From: Bactericera cockerelli
Lineage: Eukaryota > Arthropoda > Insecta > Hemiptera > Triozidae
DNA: 64,000 nucleotides
Reading direction: 5' to 3'
Assembly: GCA_024516035.1 (NCBI GenBank)
Contig: CM044965.1
Span: forward strand, 25,492,493-25,556,492
Part shown: positions 12,001-23,505 of the stretch, piece by piece
Layout: every line of letters starts with the position of its first letter
How positions within the stretch are numbered: the stretch's first letter is position 1
The notes under the pieces: generated by a model
Seen by the model: only the letters and a program-made list of their open reading frames with translations
Databases searched by the model: none
Told to the model about the DNA's origin: nothing
Position numbers and translations under genes: made by a program

Positions 12001-15000
12001 TTTCAAGCTATTATTGATTTGATAGAAAACGAACAGTATGGAGATTCAAACTGAACAGAAGACACATGTTTATGTCACACAAATACTCGTAACTATAATA
12101 TGGTCAAGAAGTAATGGATAAAATCTCAATTGATAGGAACCATTGGGCTGAAACTATGGTATCGAAAAACAATATTTTAAAGGTAAATATTTAGAAGAAA
12201 AAAAAATTGTTTCTTGTGAAATGGCCTCTGTTCTTGATCTAAACTGTTTTTCTTTCAGATTTGCAAAGATCCCTCCAATAATTATAAATGTGTGCAATCT
12301 GTGCCTTTGAAAACTTTGCTTGGGAATGTGGTAGCATTAGTGATGAGATCCGCGCGATTAGCTCAGTGGTTAAGCACTCGCTTGCCATGCGGATTTGGGG
12401 ATAGTATCAGATATTATCCCCTTGACAATTTTGAAATCTTCAATTCTACCCATTGCTTCACATTTGGCCCATATATTCAACACCTCTTTCTCCGAAGGCA
12501 AGTTTCCTGATGATTTCAAAGATTCTATTGTGACTCCTATTCACAAGAAAGGGTGTATGTCTGACGTTGGCAATTTCCGTCCTATCTCTTTATTAAGTAG
12601 TCTCTCAAAAGTATTGGAGAAATTGGTATATTCTCGCCTCAGTTCTTTCCTTCATGCTCACAACATCATCATAGACGAACAATACGGGTTCCGGCCTGGA
12701 CGTTCAACCTCTGATGCAATATCCAATTTCCTCCGTAACCTTGACTCTTTACTGTCCTCTAAAAGGCATTGCTTGGGTCTGTTCTGCGACTTAAGCCGGG
12801 CCTTCGAAAAGGTAAACCTGGACATACTCTTGACCAAACTGGCATATTATGGCGTGTCCGATACTGCTCTTCTTTGGTTTCGTTCCTATTTACTCGAGCG
12901 TACCCAGAGGACTAAAATACCATTTATAGATAAGGGACTGCTAACCCAAGCCGTTTCTCCACCCCTAGCAACCAATCTATCCTTGTGCCTGGCGAGGATC
13001 GTGATACTGTTTTCTCTAATGCCCAGATTGTCCTTGATGAAATCAACAGGTGGTTCTCTGCTAATGGATTGACATTGAATGAAAATAAAACCCATTATAT
13101 NNNNNNNNNNNNNNNNNNNNNNNNNNNNNNNNNNNNNNNNNNNNNNNNNNNNNNNNNNNNNNNNNNNNNNNNNNNNNNNNNNNNNNNNNNNNNNNNNNNN
13201 TTTGAGTCGGTCTCAAAGATCCTCGATCGGGTTGAGGTCGGGACTAAGAGAGGACCAGTCCAAAGTGTCAATATTCTCCTCACCCAAGAACTCCCGAATA
13301 CAGTTAGCCGCATGTGGGCGGGCATTGTCGTGCATGAGGAGGAACTGGTCGCCCATACTTTGAGCGAGAGGAAACAACATGGGTCTGCAGGATGTTATCA
13401 ATGTATCTCTGACTGTTTCAGGTCACCTCCCGCACCGCTTTGGGGTGAAAACCAATTCAGTCTTTCTTTCAGTTGAAATCCTACCCGCACCAACAGGAAC
13501 CACCGCCGAAACTGACAGTTTCTGTGATGCATGACTCAGCATCCCTTTCTCCCGCTCTTTTAAGGCTCTTTTCTTCTGTAATTACCAAACAAACACACCC
13601 GCATTCATCAGTGAAGAGAACAGAGCGCCATTGCTGGGGTATCCAATCCACGTGTTCTATGGCGAATCTGAGTCTCCTTTCCCTGTGCTCTCTAAGAGTT
13701 TGGGTCCATTTGAAGCTCTCTTTGGTTGAATTCCAGCTTCTCAAAGTCCTGCAGACCCATGTGGTTCCTCTCACTCAAAGTATGGGCGACAGTTCCTATC
13801 AGGCGGGAAACAATGCCCGCCCACATGCGCTAATTGTGTTCGGGAGTTCCTGGATGAGGAGAATATTGACACTTTGGACTGGCCCTCTCTTAGTCCCGAC
13901 CTCAACCCGATCGAGGATCTTTTGAGACCGACTCAAACGAAGTGTTTTGAGGCAGAATACCGGCTCCCCAGACTGTAGCAGAGCTCAAGATCACCCTCAC
14001 CGAAGAATGGTAGAGGTTGCCCCAAGGTATTGTGGTTATTTTGATCCAGTCATGCCAAATCGAATGAATACTGTGATTAGAAACTCGGGGAGACAACACA
14101 AAATACTGTTTTCACCATTGTTACGAATGAATCTTGTTGATTTCTCATGTTATAACTTCTTTTGTTAAACATAAAAAAATAATGTTTTTTCTTTTTTTGA
14201 CACCCTGTAGGAAAATTTGAATTTTACGGCTTCTGGTAGGTGTTTTTTTTAACAATCAAATTTGAAATTGTAGAAAACAAAATTTACAGCATTTTGAGAT
14301 ATTTTACGTCTCGATAGAAATAGTAATTTCGAAGATATCGCAGATTTGGTGGAGGAAAAAGTTTGATTCGCTTTTGTTGCTCTCAAGTGTATTTCAATCC
14401 TCACCAATTTCATTCCTTGCAACCCATTCAGGCTCCAGATCTCACTGTTCAGCCCACACAGGAAGTAAAATTCCTCGGACTGACTGTGGACAGTTCATTT
14501 AAATGGAGGTCACATGTTGAGGGCATTTGGGGCAAAACTATCATCTGCCATATTTGCCATTAGCTCCATACGTAGGAATGTGGATCCCTCCCCTGCTCTG
14601 CTGGCTACTTCCACAGCATCCTCAGCTACGGACTCATTATTGGGGTTTTTCTTCCGGCGCTCACTCCATTCTCCTCCTACAAAAGAGAGCCCTAAGGAGC
14701 GCTTTTAATATGAGGAGGAAACACGTATCTTGCAGGCCTGTCTTCAAAACCCATGGAATCCTTACACTGTATGGCAACTTATCCTTGATTCCTGTTGTCT
14801 TAGTGCATAAAATTTCAGATGAGCTACCAAGACATCGAGACGTCCACTCTCATAACACCAGACACAGGAACAACATCTTATCAACAAATAATTTCCCATG
14901 AATCCTTCTTACGTGAGGGCATTAAAATATTTAATGCCCTTCCTGAGTGTCTCAAATCTCTAACTTCTAATTCTTTCAAAGAAACTCTAAAATCCCAACT

Positions 15001-18000
15001 GATAAATATGTGCCATACGTGTTCAGGGTTCTGGGATGCCATCTCAAGTGGAGCGCTGGAATCGGGAGTCTCAAGATGAGAGTTCTAGTGTTGTTTTATT
15101 GATGTATTTTATATTTTGTATAAATTTTTTATTTTATTTTTAAGATATTTCTATGCTTGTATTTTGACTTTGTACCACATACGTATGTATATTTGTACAA
15201 GAAAAACATTAATAAATAAAGGTGCTGGTTTCGATGCACTGAGCCGAAAAAAAACCCTGGTTATTCACGACCAAACCGAGGCTGGGCGAGGTTAATGTGA
15301 GAAAACTGGTTTTGTGAGTTTCCATCTCCGTCTTGAATGACCTACATTTAAAGAGACTGAGCAAAAAAATGTTTGAAGTGTAAAATCAGAATTTGCCTTT
15401 AGAAAATGAAAAACGCGCCAGGGTCACGTACAGGCTAGAGGTCGAATTATGAAACAGGATTAGATTTAATCTAAGTGGACTCCATCCCCAAGCCCTTTAG
15501 TGGGAATTTCAACCAATCACAGCGCACTATAGCCTAAGTTGAGTGATAGTGTCCACATAGATTAGGGCGGAATTAATAGACGTTTTTGTAATACCTCTGT
15601 GGCGCTAAGTCACGGATTGCGTACTGTGTAAGATAGGGAAAACCGACACTTACCAACGACTTAAGTTATTGATGTTGTCTATTAATTCCGCCCTAAAGGC
15701 GCAATTAATAGACTTGTTTGTAATACCTCTGTGGCGCTAAGTTACGGATTGCGTACTGAATAAGACAGGGAAATCCGACGCTTGGCAATGACTTGAGTGA
15801 AGAAATATGTGTATTAATTTCTCCCTGAATCTAATTCTGTTTCATAATTTTGGCCCTAGGACTTCAATGGGTGACCATGCAAATTATTTTGTTGTGTATC
15901 AATGGAGTAGTTTGCCTTGACAACCTATATCAATTCCTTGGCCAAATTGCCAAAATTCTACTATCGCATAAATAATGCTACTTACTGAATCGGTTTTTTT
16001 CGACTTTGATTCGATTAGCCTAGGTTCGCCACGATACTTTTTCAAATTATTTTATATTTGACCAGTAAATATTCGGTTCTAGATTGGTTATAGTTTTAAT
16101 TAGTTCCACTATCGCATATCAGTTGCATTATGTAATTACTATACATAAATAAAATTGTCATATTTTATTGCATTCATTGCAAAAAAAAAGTCAATGCAAT
16201 TGAATATGGTAATTTTGCACTTAAATTTGATTAGCCTAGATTTTGGCCAAGGAGTGCCACGATATTACTTCCCAAAAAAATTCTAATACATATTGAATAC
16301 GGAAGTATAGTGTTCATTTTCGTAATAATAATATTTTTTGCTCCGATTTCAATTTTCTAGACGTTTCATAACCTCCTGAGCAACTTTGGTTGTGTCGGTC
16401 TGTTGGTAAAAAATTCCTTGTAACTTGCAAATCCCAGAAACTACTGAACGAAATTTTGTACACAAAACAGGAGACGTTTCTGTAGGTGGTCCTATTTTAA
16501 ATAAATCAAATCGCACTATGCTTTGCATTAATAATTATTTTAAATTAAATTTTGATTAAGCTGTGATATACAGGGTGATTCAGAAAAGTACCGTCAAACG
16601 TTAACCACATATTCTATGGGCTAGTTAAGGAGGGGTCAACTCTATAAAAGAAAGTGCGCAAATGCCTTCTAACGGAGGTACACGCCCCTTAAGGTGTTTT
16701 TAAACAATCGAAATTTTCATTTTAACGGCTTACCTATTTGGGATATCGCAATGTGGTAAAAAAATCACTCTCAATACTAGATAGCACCTTTCTTTTGGAA
16801 CAAAATTTAACACCATTCCAATATCAGGGGCGGTCTTAGGAGGGTCAGATGGTAGAAAAAAGGTTCTAACTTTTTAGTCGTTGCTTGTAATTGAATTTAC
16901 TTTTCACCCTATTAAAACGTCTGTCATTGTCTACAAAAATGTTCTGAATAATTTTTTTCTCAAACCAACACAAACGCTTGAAAATTGAAATTGAAGATTT
17001 TAAACCGCATTAAGTTTTGAAACCTATGCATATGCAACTAGCATACAATTTTAGAACAAGAATTTCAGCCAATTCATTATTTAACAAAGATACACCTGGA
17101 ATATTGAACGTGTTCGTCAATCTTTTCGAAGGCGTATGGAGGTCTGCATTGAAGCCAGAGGAGCCCATGTGGAACATTTGCTGTAAATCTTATTTCGGCT
17201 TAAGCCCTTCAATTTCAATTTTCAAGCGTTTGTGTTGGTTTGAGAAAAAAATTATTCAGAACATTTTTGTAGACAATGACAGACGTTTTAATAGGGTGAA
17301 AAGTAAATTCAATTACAAGCAACGACTAAAAAGTTAGAACCTTTTTTCTACCATCTAACCCTCCTGAGACCGCCCCTGACATTGGAATGGTGTTAAATTT
17401 TGTGCCAAAAGAAAGGTGCTATCTAGTATTGAGAGTGATTTTTTTACCACATTGCGATATCCCAAATAGGTAAGCCGTAAAATGAAAATTTCGATTGTTT
17501 AAAAACACCTTAAGGGGCGTGTACCTCCGTTAGGAGGAATTTGCGCACTTCTTTTATAGAGTTGACCCCTCCTTAACTAGCCCATAGAATATTGTGGTTA
17601 ACGTTTGACGGTACTTTTCTGAATCACCCTGTATAAGAAATCCCAAATTTGGACAAAAAAGTAAGGTCCCCACAACTTGCCGATGCAGAATTATTTGTAG
17701 AATTTAGAATGTATAAAAAATGGTATTTTACCATGTAAAACAAATTTGAAGAAAATCGGTTTTAAGCGATTTTGGAGATACAAGTGATTCAGTATAAAAA
17801 ACTCAAAATTGCCACGTGTGAACCAATCACGAGGAAGTATTGTGTCCATTATTGGTATTTTTTTTTTTTTTTTGCTTGATAAATTATTTTATTTCCACGG
17901 ACCTCAGTTGCTTGACGATAAGCCGGCGGACTTGTAACCTGGAAGTCGTTGGTTCGAGTCCCTGTTTCAGCGTGGATTTATTAAAGCTAGTTTGAGTAGT

Positions 18001-18768
18001 TGTGATATATCAAGTAAGTGATTAACACAATTATGATAACTTTTTTTTTCGAATCCCAAACTCAACTGAGATTAAAAGGAAAATAAAATTACGGAAACAG
18101 GACCCTGTTCTTTTATGTTATTTTGGCATTTAGGTGTGCATTTTTATAGTTATTGATCCATTCCTTAGTAATACATTCACCTACTGCCTTCGTGTTGACC
18201 CAGCACCTAAATGGGAAAAGTTATTGTGTTACTATTTCTTATCCATCAGAGGGTAAACGTACTGCGAAATGGGCTAACTACAACACAGACCACAAGCGTC
18301 TAGAGGAGTTGCTGTTTCATGGCTACAAAATTAAATTTTAATACAGGATAATTAAAGTAAAAGTTGGGGAAAAACATTTAATAAGAAATCTGTCCACAAA
18401 TTTTTAAAATGTAATGTCATCATTTTTTATCTTCTTTTTTTTCAAGCAAAGTTTTTTTGTACCTACTTATACTGAATTTGTACTTCGGCACCAATAAATG
18501 AGACTTATCAACTGTGAGAGTAAAGGGACTCTTTAGTTTCATTCTTGCAGATTTTAAAGAGTATTGTTCTGCTTTGAAAGTCCTGCATCAGCACAATAAA
18601 TTACATGTCTTATTGTCTTTTTAAGTAAAATAAAATAATACACTTACCTCCTCGGTGAGCAACGTTTCTGGAAGTAAACTTGATGTCCTTTTTCTTGTGC
18701 AATAGTGTTGGATGTTTGAACAGTAAATATGACGTCAAAACGTAGCCACCAAAATAGAAAAGAAACAT
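9051..18768 (-). CDS. GDPD1/GDPD3-like glycerophosphodiester phosphodiesterase (lysophospholipase D), first two coding exons
   Basis: Exon 1 is 18648-18768 and exon 2 is 9051-9093 (complement). Both have GT-AG borders and matching phase 1, leaving a 9.55-kb intron. Exon 1 starts at a Met just before a membrane segment (FLFYFGGYVLTSYLLF) and runs through KHPTLLHKKKDIKFTSR to AHRG. Exon 2 continues GAGEGYENTIEAFK. Together they give HRGGAGExxENT, the start of the GDPD catalytic domain with the catalytic His and a metal-binding Glu. Human GDPD1 has the same layout: one N-terminal anchor, then HRGGAGENLENT. In mammals these enzymes cleave lysophospholipids to release lysophosphatidic acid (family knowledge). 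No later exon was found in 1-9050, so the gene should continue left of the window. The start Met is not certain; an in-frame stop lies 8 codons upstream. Confidence 0.85.
9258..9425. repeat. Dispersed repeat G (AT-rich retroposon tail)
   Basis: A T-run, then TTTACACTTTATTAGATAAT and a stretch ending ATATATGTCCTAACTAAAGG. The same block is at 47795-47965 and 61640-61830, and degenerate at 36845-36925 and 46370-46700. Probably the 3' end of a LINE or SINE, read here from its poly-T side. Confidence 0.65.
9488..9740 (+). mobile_element. SINE-A with tRNA-like head and an internal duplication
   Basis: The head has a tRNA A box (TTAGCTCAGTGGTACGGTAA) and a B box (AATTCGAATCCC). A 65-bp block ending GGTGCGCTCGTGTTGAC occurs twice in tandem at about 9543-9672. 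The body GAAGTATTGTGTCACTACTC follows. Confidence 0.8.
9897..10000 (+). mobile_element. SINE-B, tRNA-like head
   Basis: GACCTCAGTAGCTTGATCGA, then a B box GGTTCAAGTCCC. The same family is at 17898 (+), 29320 (-), 45335 (+), 57050 (-), 57275 (-), 61975 (-) and 63274 (+). Beyond it, 10001-10290 is AT-rich with a 33-bp direct repeat (AACAATTAGAGGGTAATTAT, twice). Confidence 0.8.
10295..10405 (-). mobile_element. SINE-D 3' part
   Basis: GTGGAAGGTAACC and CTAACCCTCAGAGTCTTATT are the 3' half shared with the full copies at 39338 and 59042. The tRNA-like head is absent. Confidence 0.65.
10450..11135. repeat. Minisatellite, 38-bp unit, about 18 copies
   Basis: The unit reads roughly GTCTACTCACTGTTCGAAGA plus CCCACAGCTAGACTACTG. 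Subtypes alternate (TTCCTGTTTGAAG against TCACTGTTCGAAG), as in a higher-order array. The same 38-bp unit, one or two copies, ends dispersed repeat F at about 54110-54185 and 63596-63680. The array lies in the GDPD intron. 11136-11590 is AT-rich with nothing recognised. Confidence 0.9.
11591..11756 (-). mobile_element. SINE-M, tRNA-like
   Basis: Read on the minus strand it starts CTTCCGTGGCGTAACGGTTG, has an internal B-box-like stretch, and ends near GGGCCGGAATTGCCAGCC. A related diverged copy is at 22140-22345. The open frame across it is accidental. Confidence 0.6.
11817..12226. mobile_element. MITE-like element, 410 bp
   Basis: Perfect 13-bp terminal inverted repeats, GGCCATTTCACAA at 11817 and its complement at 12214-12226. 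No transposase frame. Flanking duplication not clear. Confidence 0.6.
12351..12400 (+). mobile_element. SINE-A tRNA-like head, broken
   Basis: CGCGCGATTAGCTCAGTGGT then CTTGCCATGCGGA. The match stops abruptly where the LINE RT frame begins, so one element has cut into the other. Confidence 0.65.
13101..13200. other. Assembly gap, 100 N
   Basis: Exactly 100 undetermined bases, the conventional size for a gap of unknown length. It sits at the outer tip of an inverted Tc1 repeat, a structure that often defeats assembly. Confidence 0.99.
13201..13774 (-). pseudogene. Tc1-like transposase fragment, minus copy
   Basis: Minus-strand reading gives IPQQWRSVLFTDE (first catalytic Asp), a tract with SFGGGS, then MHDNARPHAANCIREFL (second Asp) and SPDLNPIEDL (third region). 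Frame breaks separate the pieces. The C-terminus runs into the N gap. Confidence 0.85.
13758..14209 (+). pseudogene. Tc1-like transposase C-terminal part, plus copy
   Basis: In the opposite direction to the neighbouring copy: NARPHA, NCVREFLDEENIDTLDW, SPDLNPIEDL, then SMPNRMNTVIRNSG near the C-terminus, and ACACCCTGTAG at about 14199, a likely element end. Its first 178 bases mirror 13201-13378. Confidence 0.8.
15255..15352 (+). repeat. Weak 5S-SINE core fragment
   Basis: GAGGCTGGGCGAGGTTAATG followed by GTTTTGTGAGTTTCC matches the core module of the 5S-SINE. Head and tail are missing. Confidence 0.45.
15438..15857. mobile_element. MITE M3 containing two tandem copies of MITE M1
   Basis: The outer ends are GAATTATGAAACAGGATTAG and its complement near 15857; another M3 is at 52678-52925. 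Inside are two head-to-tail 131-bp M1 elements, 15564-15694 and 15696-15826, each with ends like AGGGCGGAATTAATAGAC and its inverse. Further M1 copies: 27042-27455 and 61205-61332. Confidence 0.8.
16300..16560 (+). repeat. Dispersed repeat K
   Basis: CATAACCTCCTGAGCAACTT and a following 200 bases match 58060-58340. In the second copy it is preceded by the hairpin CCGAGAAATTTCTAATATTA. The 15858-16299 interval before it is AT-rich with nothing recognised. Confidence 0.6.
16571..17631. mobile_element. Foldback DNA transposon, 1061 bp, arms of about 425 bp
   Basis: It starts CAGGGTGATTCAGAAAAGTA and ends with the complement, flanked by TA (16569-16570 and 17632-17633). Left arm 16571 to about 16996 and right arm about 17208-17631 match nearly base for base, with a 210-bp centre. 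The 17017-17337 frame lies mostly in the arm and shows no transposase motif. The TA duplication suggests a Tc1/mariner-class machinery acting in trans. Confidence 0.9.
17898..18045 (+). mobile_element. SINE-B copy
   Basis: GGACCTCAGTTGCTTGACGA, GGTTCGAGTCCC, then AGTTTGAGTAGTTGTGATAT to the 3' end. A poly-T run lies just upstream. Confidence 0.8.
18180..18345 (+). mobile_element. SINE-A body copy
   Basis: CGTGTTGACCCAGCACCTAA through GGCTACAAAATTAAA. The head is missing. It ends about 300 bases from GDPD exon 1. Confidence 0.7.
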
Positions 18769-20106
18769 GCCTATTAGCTTGAAAACACTTGATTAATCTT
18801 TTTTTTTTAATCACTAAGAACATTTATAACCGTTATATTTACCATTTTTCTAAACTTGAATTGAAATTAACGAATCCATGTGTTGTAATGAAGGTTTGAT
18901 AATTATTATTTTTTACTGTATCTAATTTTCACTCTTTTACAAACGTCAAATCATTGTACTTACGTAATTTATAACTGTAAGAGAACAACAACCCGAGCTA
19001 TTCATTTAATTTGAATTTGAAACTACTAACAAAAAGCACAGTTCGTGATTATTATCAGTGAACTGAAATGATAAAAACACGCAAAACGTAAAAAAAAACT
19101 TGATAAGAATATTTCAAAACAAGCACGGAGGGCGGGAAGTGAGCAAGAGGTGAGCGTTCCTTTTTCACTGTTCCATTTTGTAGAATTGAGTTCATTAGAG
19201 CGAAAAAAGAACTCGATATCCATCTGATATCAGTGGCGTGTTTCTGAATAGAACTCCGGTTGTTAGACAGATAGACAGTAAAAATAATTCTTTATCTTTC
19301 AATAATGGACTATTCCAACTTTTTCAATACTTGTATCCATAACTACAAGTACCCACCTATTATTTTACTTTTTATTGGGATTCCAAATTTTGATTACGAA
19401 GAAGCAATTCCAGACTTTTTATACTCTAGACTAGAATAATTATTCTCTCGTATCCTAGATTTCTGATCTTGCAAAAATTCGGTGACTTGAACTTTTTTAC
19501 TTTAGTGTTTGGACTGTTATAAAATACTTCCACAGAATGTTCTATAAATTTCAGGAAGGTGCTGTGCTCTCTGGGGGCTGAATGATTTCTAATTGTATTT
19601 TCTTCTTATTTAGAAAAAGACATCGTTTGTAGGTCCTGATTCCTATTAATTCTGTACATGCCTGGCATTTTGAAAATCAACACAGTTTTCAACAAATAAA
19701 ATAGCTGATTGAATCTGTAGCAATTAAAGAAGCCCAACGATTCCGTAAATCGACTTAATTTTTATTTCAATTAATTTTCATTTCACAGCTAGTTAATCTC
19801 AAGAAAGCATGCTGTACCTACTCAACATGGATCTCAAGTATCTCAACATCGCGAGAGAGAGATAAAAACCGTCGTACCTACCCATTACTTTTTTCGCTCT
19901 AATATAACATTTCCAGCTGTTCCACAACGAGCACAAAAATTCTATCAACAAAAGAAAAACAAAAATTGAATTTCGGATTTTTCGGAATCGGTGGTAGATG
20001 AGTTCTGCTTAATTATCTGATTTTATTGAAAAGCTGCTAAAAAGAAGACTTTTCTGCATTTAATCCATAAGCTAGTCCACTGTTTTTATTCAGGAATCCA
20101 TTCGAG
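18769..20106. promoter_or_regulatory. Divergent spacer between the GDPD-like gene and UBC9, with a possible UBC9 5'UTR exon
   Basis: The two genes are transcribed away from each other. GDPD coding starts at 18768 and UBC9 coding at 23506 just after a splice acceptor (TTTTCAG), so UBC9 needs a non-coding first exon. CATTCGAG|GTGAGT at 20106/20107 is a good donor and the best candidate for its end. No transposon was recognised in 18770-20550. A shared or bidirectional promoter is inference. Confidence 0.35.
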
Positions 20107-23100
20107 GTGAGTAAAAGAATGATATATTTTCTGTCAACATTGTTTTTAGAAACCTATGCTTAGACCTTCTGAGCGCCATTTTATGGTAGCGTCTGGATCT
20201 AGCTAGAAAGAACTTGTACAAATTGCAAAGCTCAGGAAATGTATGTAAAACTATGCAAAAAATATGAAGTTATCCTCAAAGACTTGCTCTTGGCTTTTTT
20301 ATTCATATCATAAGTGGATTCGTCATTAATGGTCGTTGATGGCATCTGATTCTTTCATGTTCATAGTACTGCTATATTCTATAGGTAGACCAAACTAGTT
20401 AGGTATAGTTTAAAGAAAACTGGTTGAACTTTTTTGTCGGTAACATTTTGAAGAAATTTCACTGCTGGAGCATAAAGCAAAATAGTATTGGTCGAATGTG
20501 AACAATAGCATTTAGCTATGTTTGAAACAAGACCCTTTTGTAATGTCAATTAAAGCATGTTAGTCTGAATGTATGAAATAGTAGAGAGAGAAAGAAAGTA
20601 AAGTTTATTAAAGAGAAAGAAAGAAATGAAATTTATGTTCAAACAACCCACATCACTGTCAATGCTTGCCATAAATGACATTATTGCTCAGTGACAAGCA
20701 CAGATGAAGGTAATGGACAAGAACAAGATGAAAAGTTCATCATCATTAAGTAATCTAGTGTAAGAGCCACTCATTAGTCAAATTATTAATAGAAAAATTA
20801 TGAGCCCTCCTATAGTATGCCTCCCCTCTGATGGGTGAGGAGTGACACAAATCTTCCCATGTAGGTGCTGAGTCAACACAAGTCAACGAGAATGTATCCC
20901 TTACAAACAACTGTAACCAAATTTAAATACTTTTTTTTGTCATCTTGGAGGTTTAAACGGGACATTGGCAAGTGAGTATCTTACCACTGAGCAAATCAAG
21001 TGCTCATTAAATTAAAACAACTCTATTAAATGTGCACTTTTTTCTGAAATAAAAAGCATCTTGAATCAACATTCATTGAAGCCATCCCCAAATGAATTCT
21101 TTTTCAATTAAATCTTTATTGCTCAAATTGCAAAGACATAATTATGGTACATTTTTAAATTCAAGTTCAAGATAAAATAATACCACAACCAAATATACAT
21201 AATACATACATGAAAAGAAACAAACAAATTCACAACCTAATCAACCAAAAAAAAAGAAGCCAGACCATCTTTCAAGCTTGAGTTTCTAGTTGTACGTATC
21301 ACTATCAATCATAGTCTGAATCAGGAAGTGGTCTGGCTCATCTTAGTTGTAAAAATAATTATTTTATGATATGGCTCTAAAGACAGTGGTAGAAGTGCTG
21401 AGTCATTCCTCCACTGTCGGGCTACCATCATTCACAATGATGCCACCCTATGTTGATGGCTCCAAATGTTGGGAAGAAACAGATACATCAAAAGATGTGC
21501 ACTGATATGGCTCTGACAGAAGAAAAATAATCTAATCTAGATACCTACTAGATTGACTTGTCTTATTTAGTTTGAGCTAAACAAAAAAAAATCTTACTCC
21601 TTAATGTGACAATATAAGAACTTATTTTGTAATTTATTTAAATGTCAGTCCAGTTGATATTTTTGCAATAGGTTTTATTATTGCGTACTGAACCTTCAAT
21701 GGGGTATGAAACATCAGTGTTAGGTATTATTATGTTGTTGTTGTTGTAGCCAGCTTGGCTACAGCTGGAGGGGTGAGTGATGGTCTCCAGCCAACTTTAT
21801 TTCAAAGTTGGCTCGTCCTGAACCACATATTTCTATGTGCGATCAACCATCATGAGGACTTGGACTTTTCTGTACAAGCCATTAAACCCTTTATTAAACT
21901 GCAAGCTAGCCTGGCTTGTAAGGGTTGGCTAGTCTGTTCTCTGTTTATAGTCCTCTAGCGGGACACTGGTCTTCTCCCTGTTTAACGTCCCCCAGCCAGA
22001 CAAGGTATTATTATTGTCTGACTTGGTTGCAGGGTTTCAGTGAAACCCTTACAATTAACACTGCAACCTAATAATATCTATTGTGACCAGTTTATTTTAA
22101 TTGGTTCTAATGTCCTAATGTTAGATAAATAGTCAGAGTAGGTGTTTTACCCTCTGTTTGATGTGATTTGATCAAGCTACCCACATTAACATCACCCACC
22201 CTGGGTTGGGCCACAAATACCAGCCTTATGTGTATGGTGGGAACCAAATTTTCCTTAAAAAGTCGGCCCCAACCAGGAATGAACTTGGTATCACGAAACT
22301 ATGGGCAGTCATGACAACTTTTCTGTCATGGAGGCTTGAAAGACAGTCACCCTCCAATTGATATTTTTGCAATAGGAAGACAATTGAATTTATATTATTA
22401 TTATTATTGGGTACTGAATCGTTAAAAGAGAAGGTATATAACATCAATATTAGGTACATTTATCTATAAATTCTAGAGCATATTTTTTTTTTAATGTTGC
22501 ATAATATATCTCAAAAAGTGTAAGTATCTGAAAATAGTTCTCTTGAATCAAACTATTTTTTTTTGTGATTCTGTGATTCTTAATATGAAATCTCAATGAC
22601 AAAAAATTGTTCTTGATGCAATTGAGCTCTTCAAATTTACTGTGTTTATGTAAATAATAAACCTCTATGCTGAGTTGCTGATAAGCAAGTTCAGTTTAGA
22701 GGCAATGTGTTGTGGGTCCCACAACATGTTGCCTTGAAGTAGTTCGTACCAGATAGTTCTGTCCTTGCTACAGTAGTTCATTTTTCTGTTTTCTTTTATA
22801 GAATTTTAAAGCCTTTAAGGTAACACATGTGAAAATCTTTAGACATTATTCCTGTTGAAAATGGTCCATATGTATCACCAGTAGGTGAACTGATTTAAAA
22901 TATTTAACGTCATTTCTATTATATTTTAAGTATTGACCTTTCATTCATCTTTATCTTGAAACTTTTTAAAAATAATCATTGCATTTATTGACCTAGTCAT
23001 CATTTGTGCCATTCCCCGTCATGTTTTAAATTAGGATGTACATGTTGATTTTTTTAAGCTATTTAAACAAAAACTGGTTGCTCTCCTTATTATCATTCAA

Positions 23101-23505
23101 AAGTGATGGAAATACTCTTAAGGAGGAGTAAATCTGTTGATGACGGGGACAGGACATGATATGCCTAACAGTGAGGCACTCACCACATTGACATGAGGTT
23201 CAGATCTAGTGAACTAATAGTGTGTGTGACTTGGGTTAAACCAGCTCTCATGCAAGTTAAAACAACTTCCTGAGTCCTGTTCCTCTGATTAGAGGTTTCC
23301 CACCTGATAGTGGTAGTCTTTACGGAATTCAATTTATTGGAAGCCGGTATTGAGTTTGACTGATTTTCTTGAAACTTTCATCCATTTGGAAGATAGAAAC
23401 ATATTACAGCACCTGGGTAATTAATTGAGTAGGTACTTTATATTTTAACCTATTAATTTTTAGGGAAATTCACCCTGTTGACCAATACTAAAATGATCTT
23501 TTCAG
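20107..23505. other. Probable 5'UTR intron of UBC9, filled with repeats
   Basis: Contents recognised: an AGAAAG-rich stretch (20580-20630); a SINE-A copy on the minus strand (20810-20945); a LINE-like 3' tail (about 21110-21340); repeat F, minus (21372-21460); repeat H (21720-21890; GTTGTTGTAGCCAGCTTGGC); two units of the 38-bp motif (21950-22010); and SINE-M, minus (22140-22345). The rest is AT-rich with nothing seen. Confidence 0.5.

Larger units (their letters stand above)
12395..15225 (+). pseudogene. Jockey/CR1-like LINE reverse transcriptase, broken in at least three places
   Basis: 12395-12955 reads as an RT N-terminal half: FRPISLLSSLSKVLEK, YGFRPGRSTSDA, LFCDLSRAFEKVN. A frame change and a deletion at about 12920-12990 remove the palm box that would carry YADD; the frame then resumes as DEINRWFSANGLTLNENK up to a 100-N gap. 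After the Tc1 pieces the same RT resumes at about 14390 (EVKFLGLTVDSSFKWRSHV), with more shifts, to QKRALRSAFNMRR and a 3' end with AATAAATAAAGG at about 15210. The catalytic centre is gone. Confidence 0.8.

Noticed and set aside
17017..17337. 106-codon frame as a transposase
   Set aside because: Mostly foldback arm; no DDE motif or helix-turn-helix seen.
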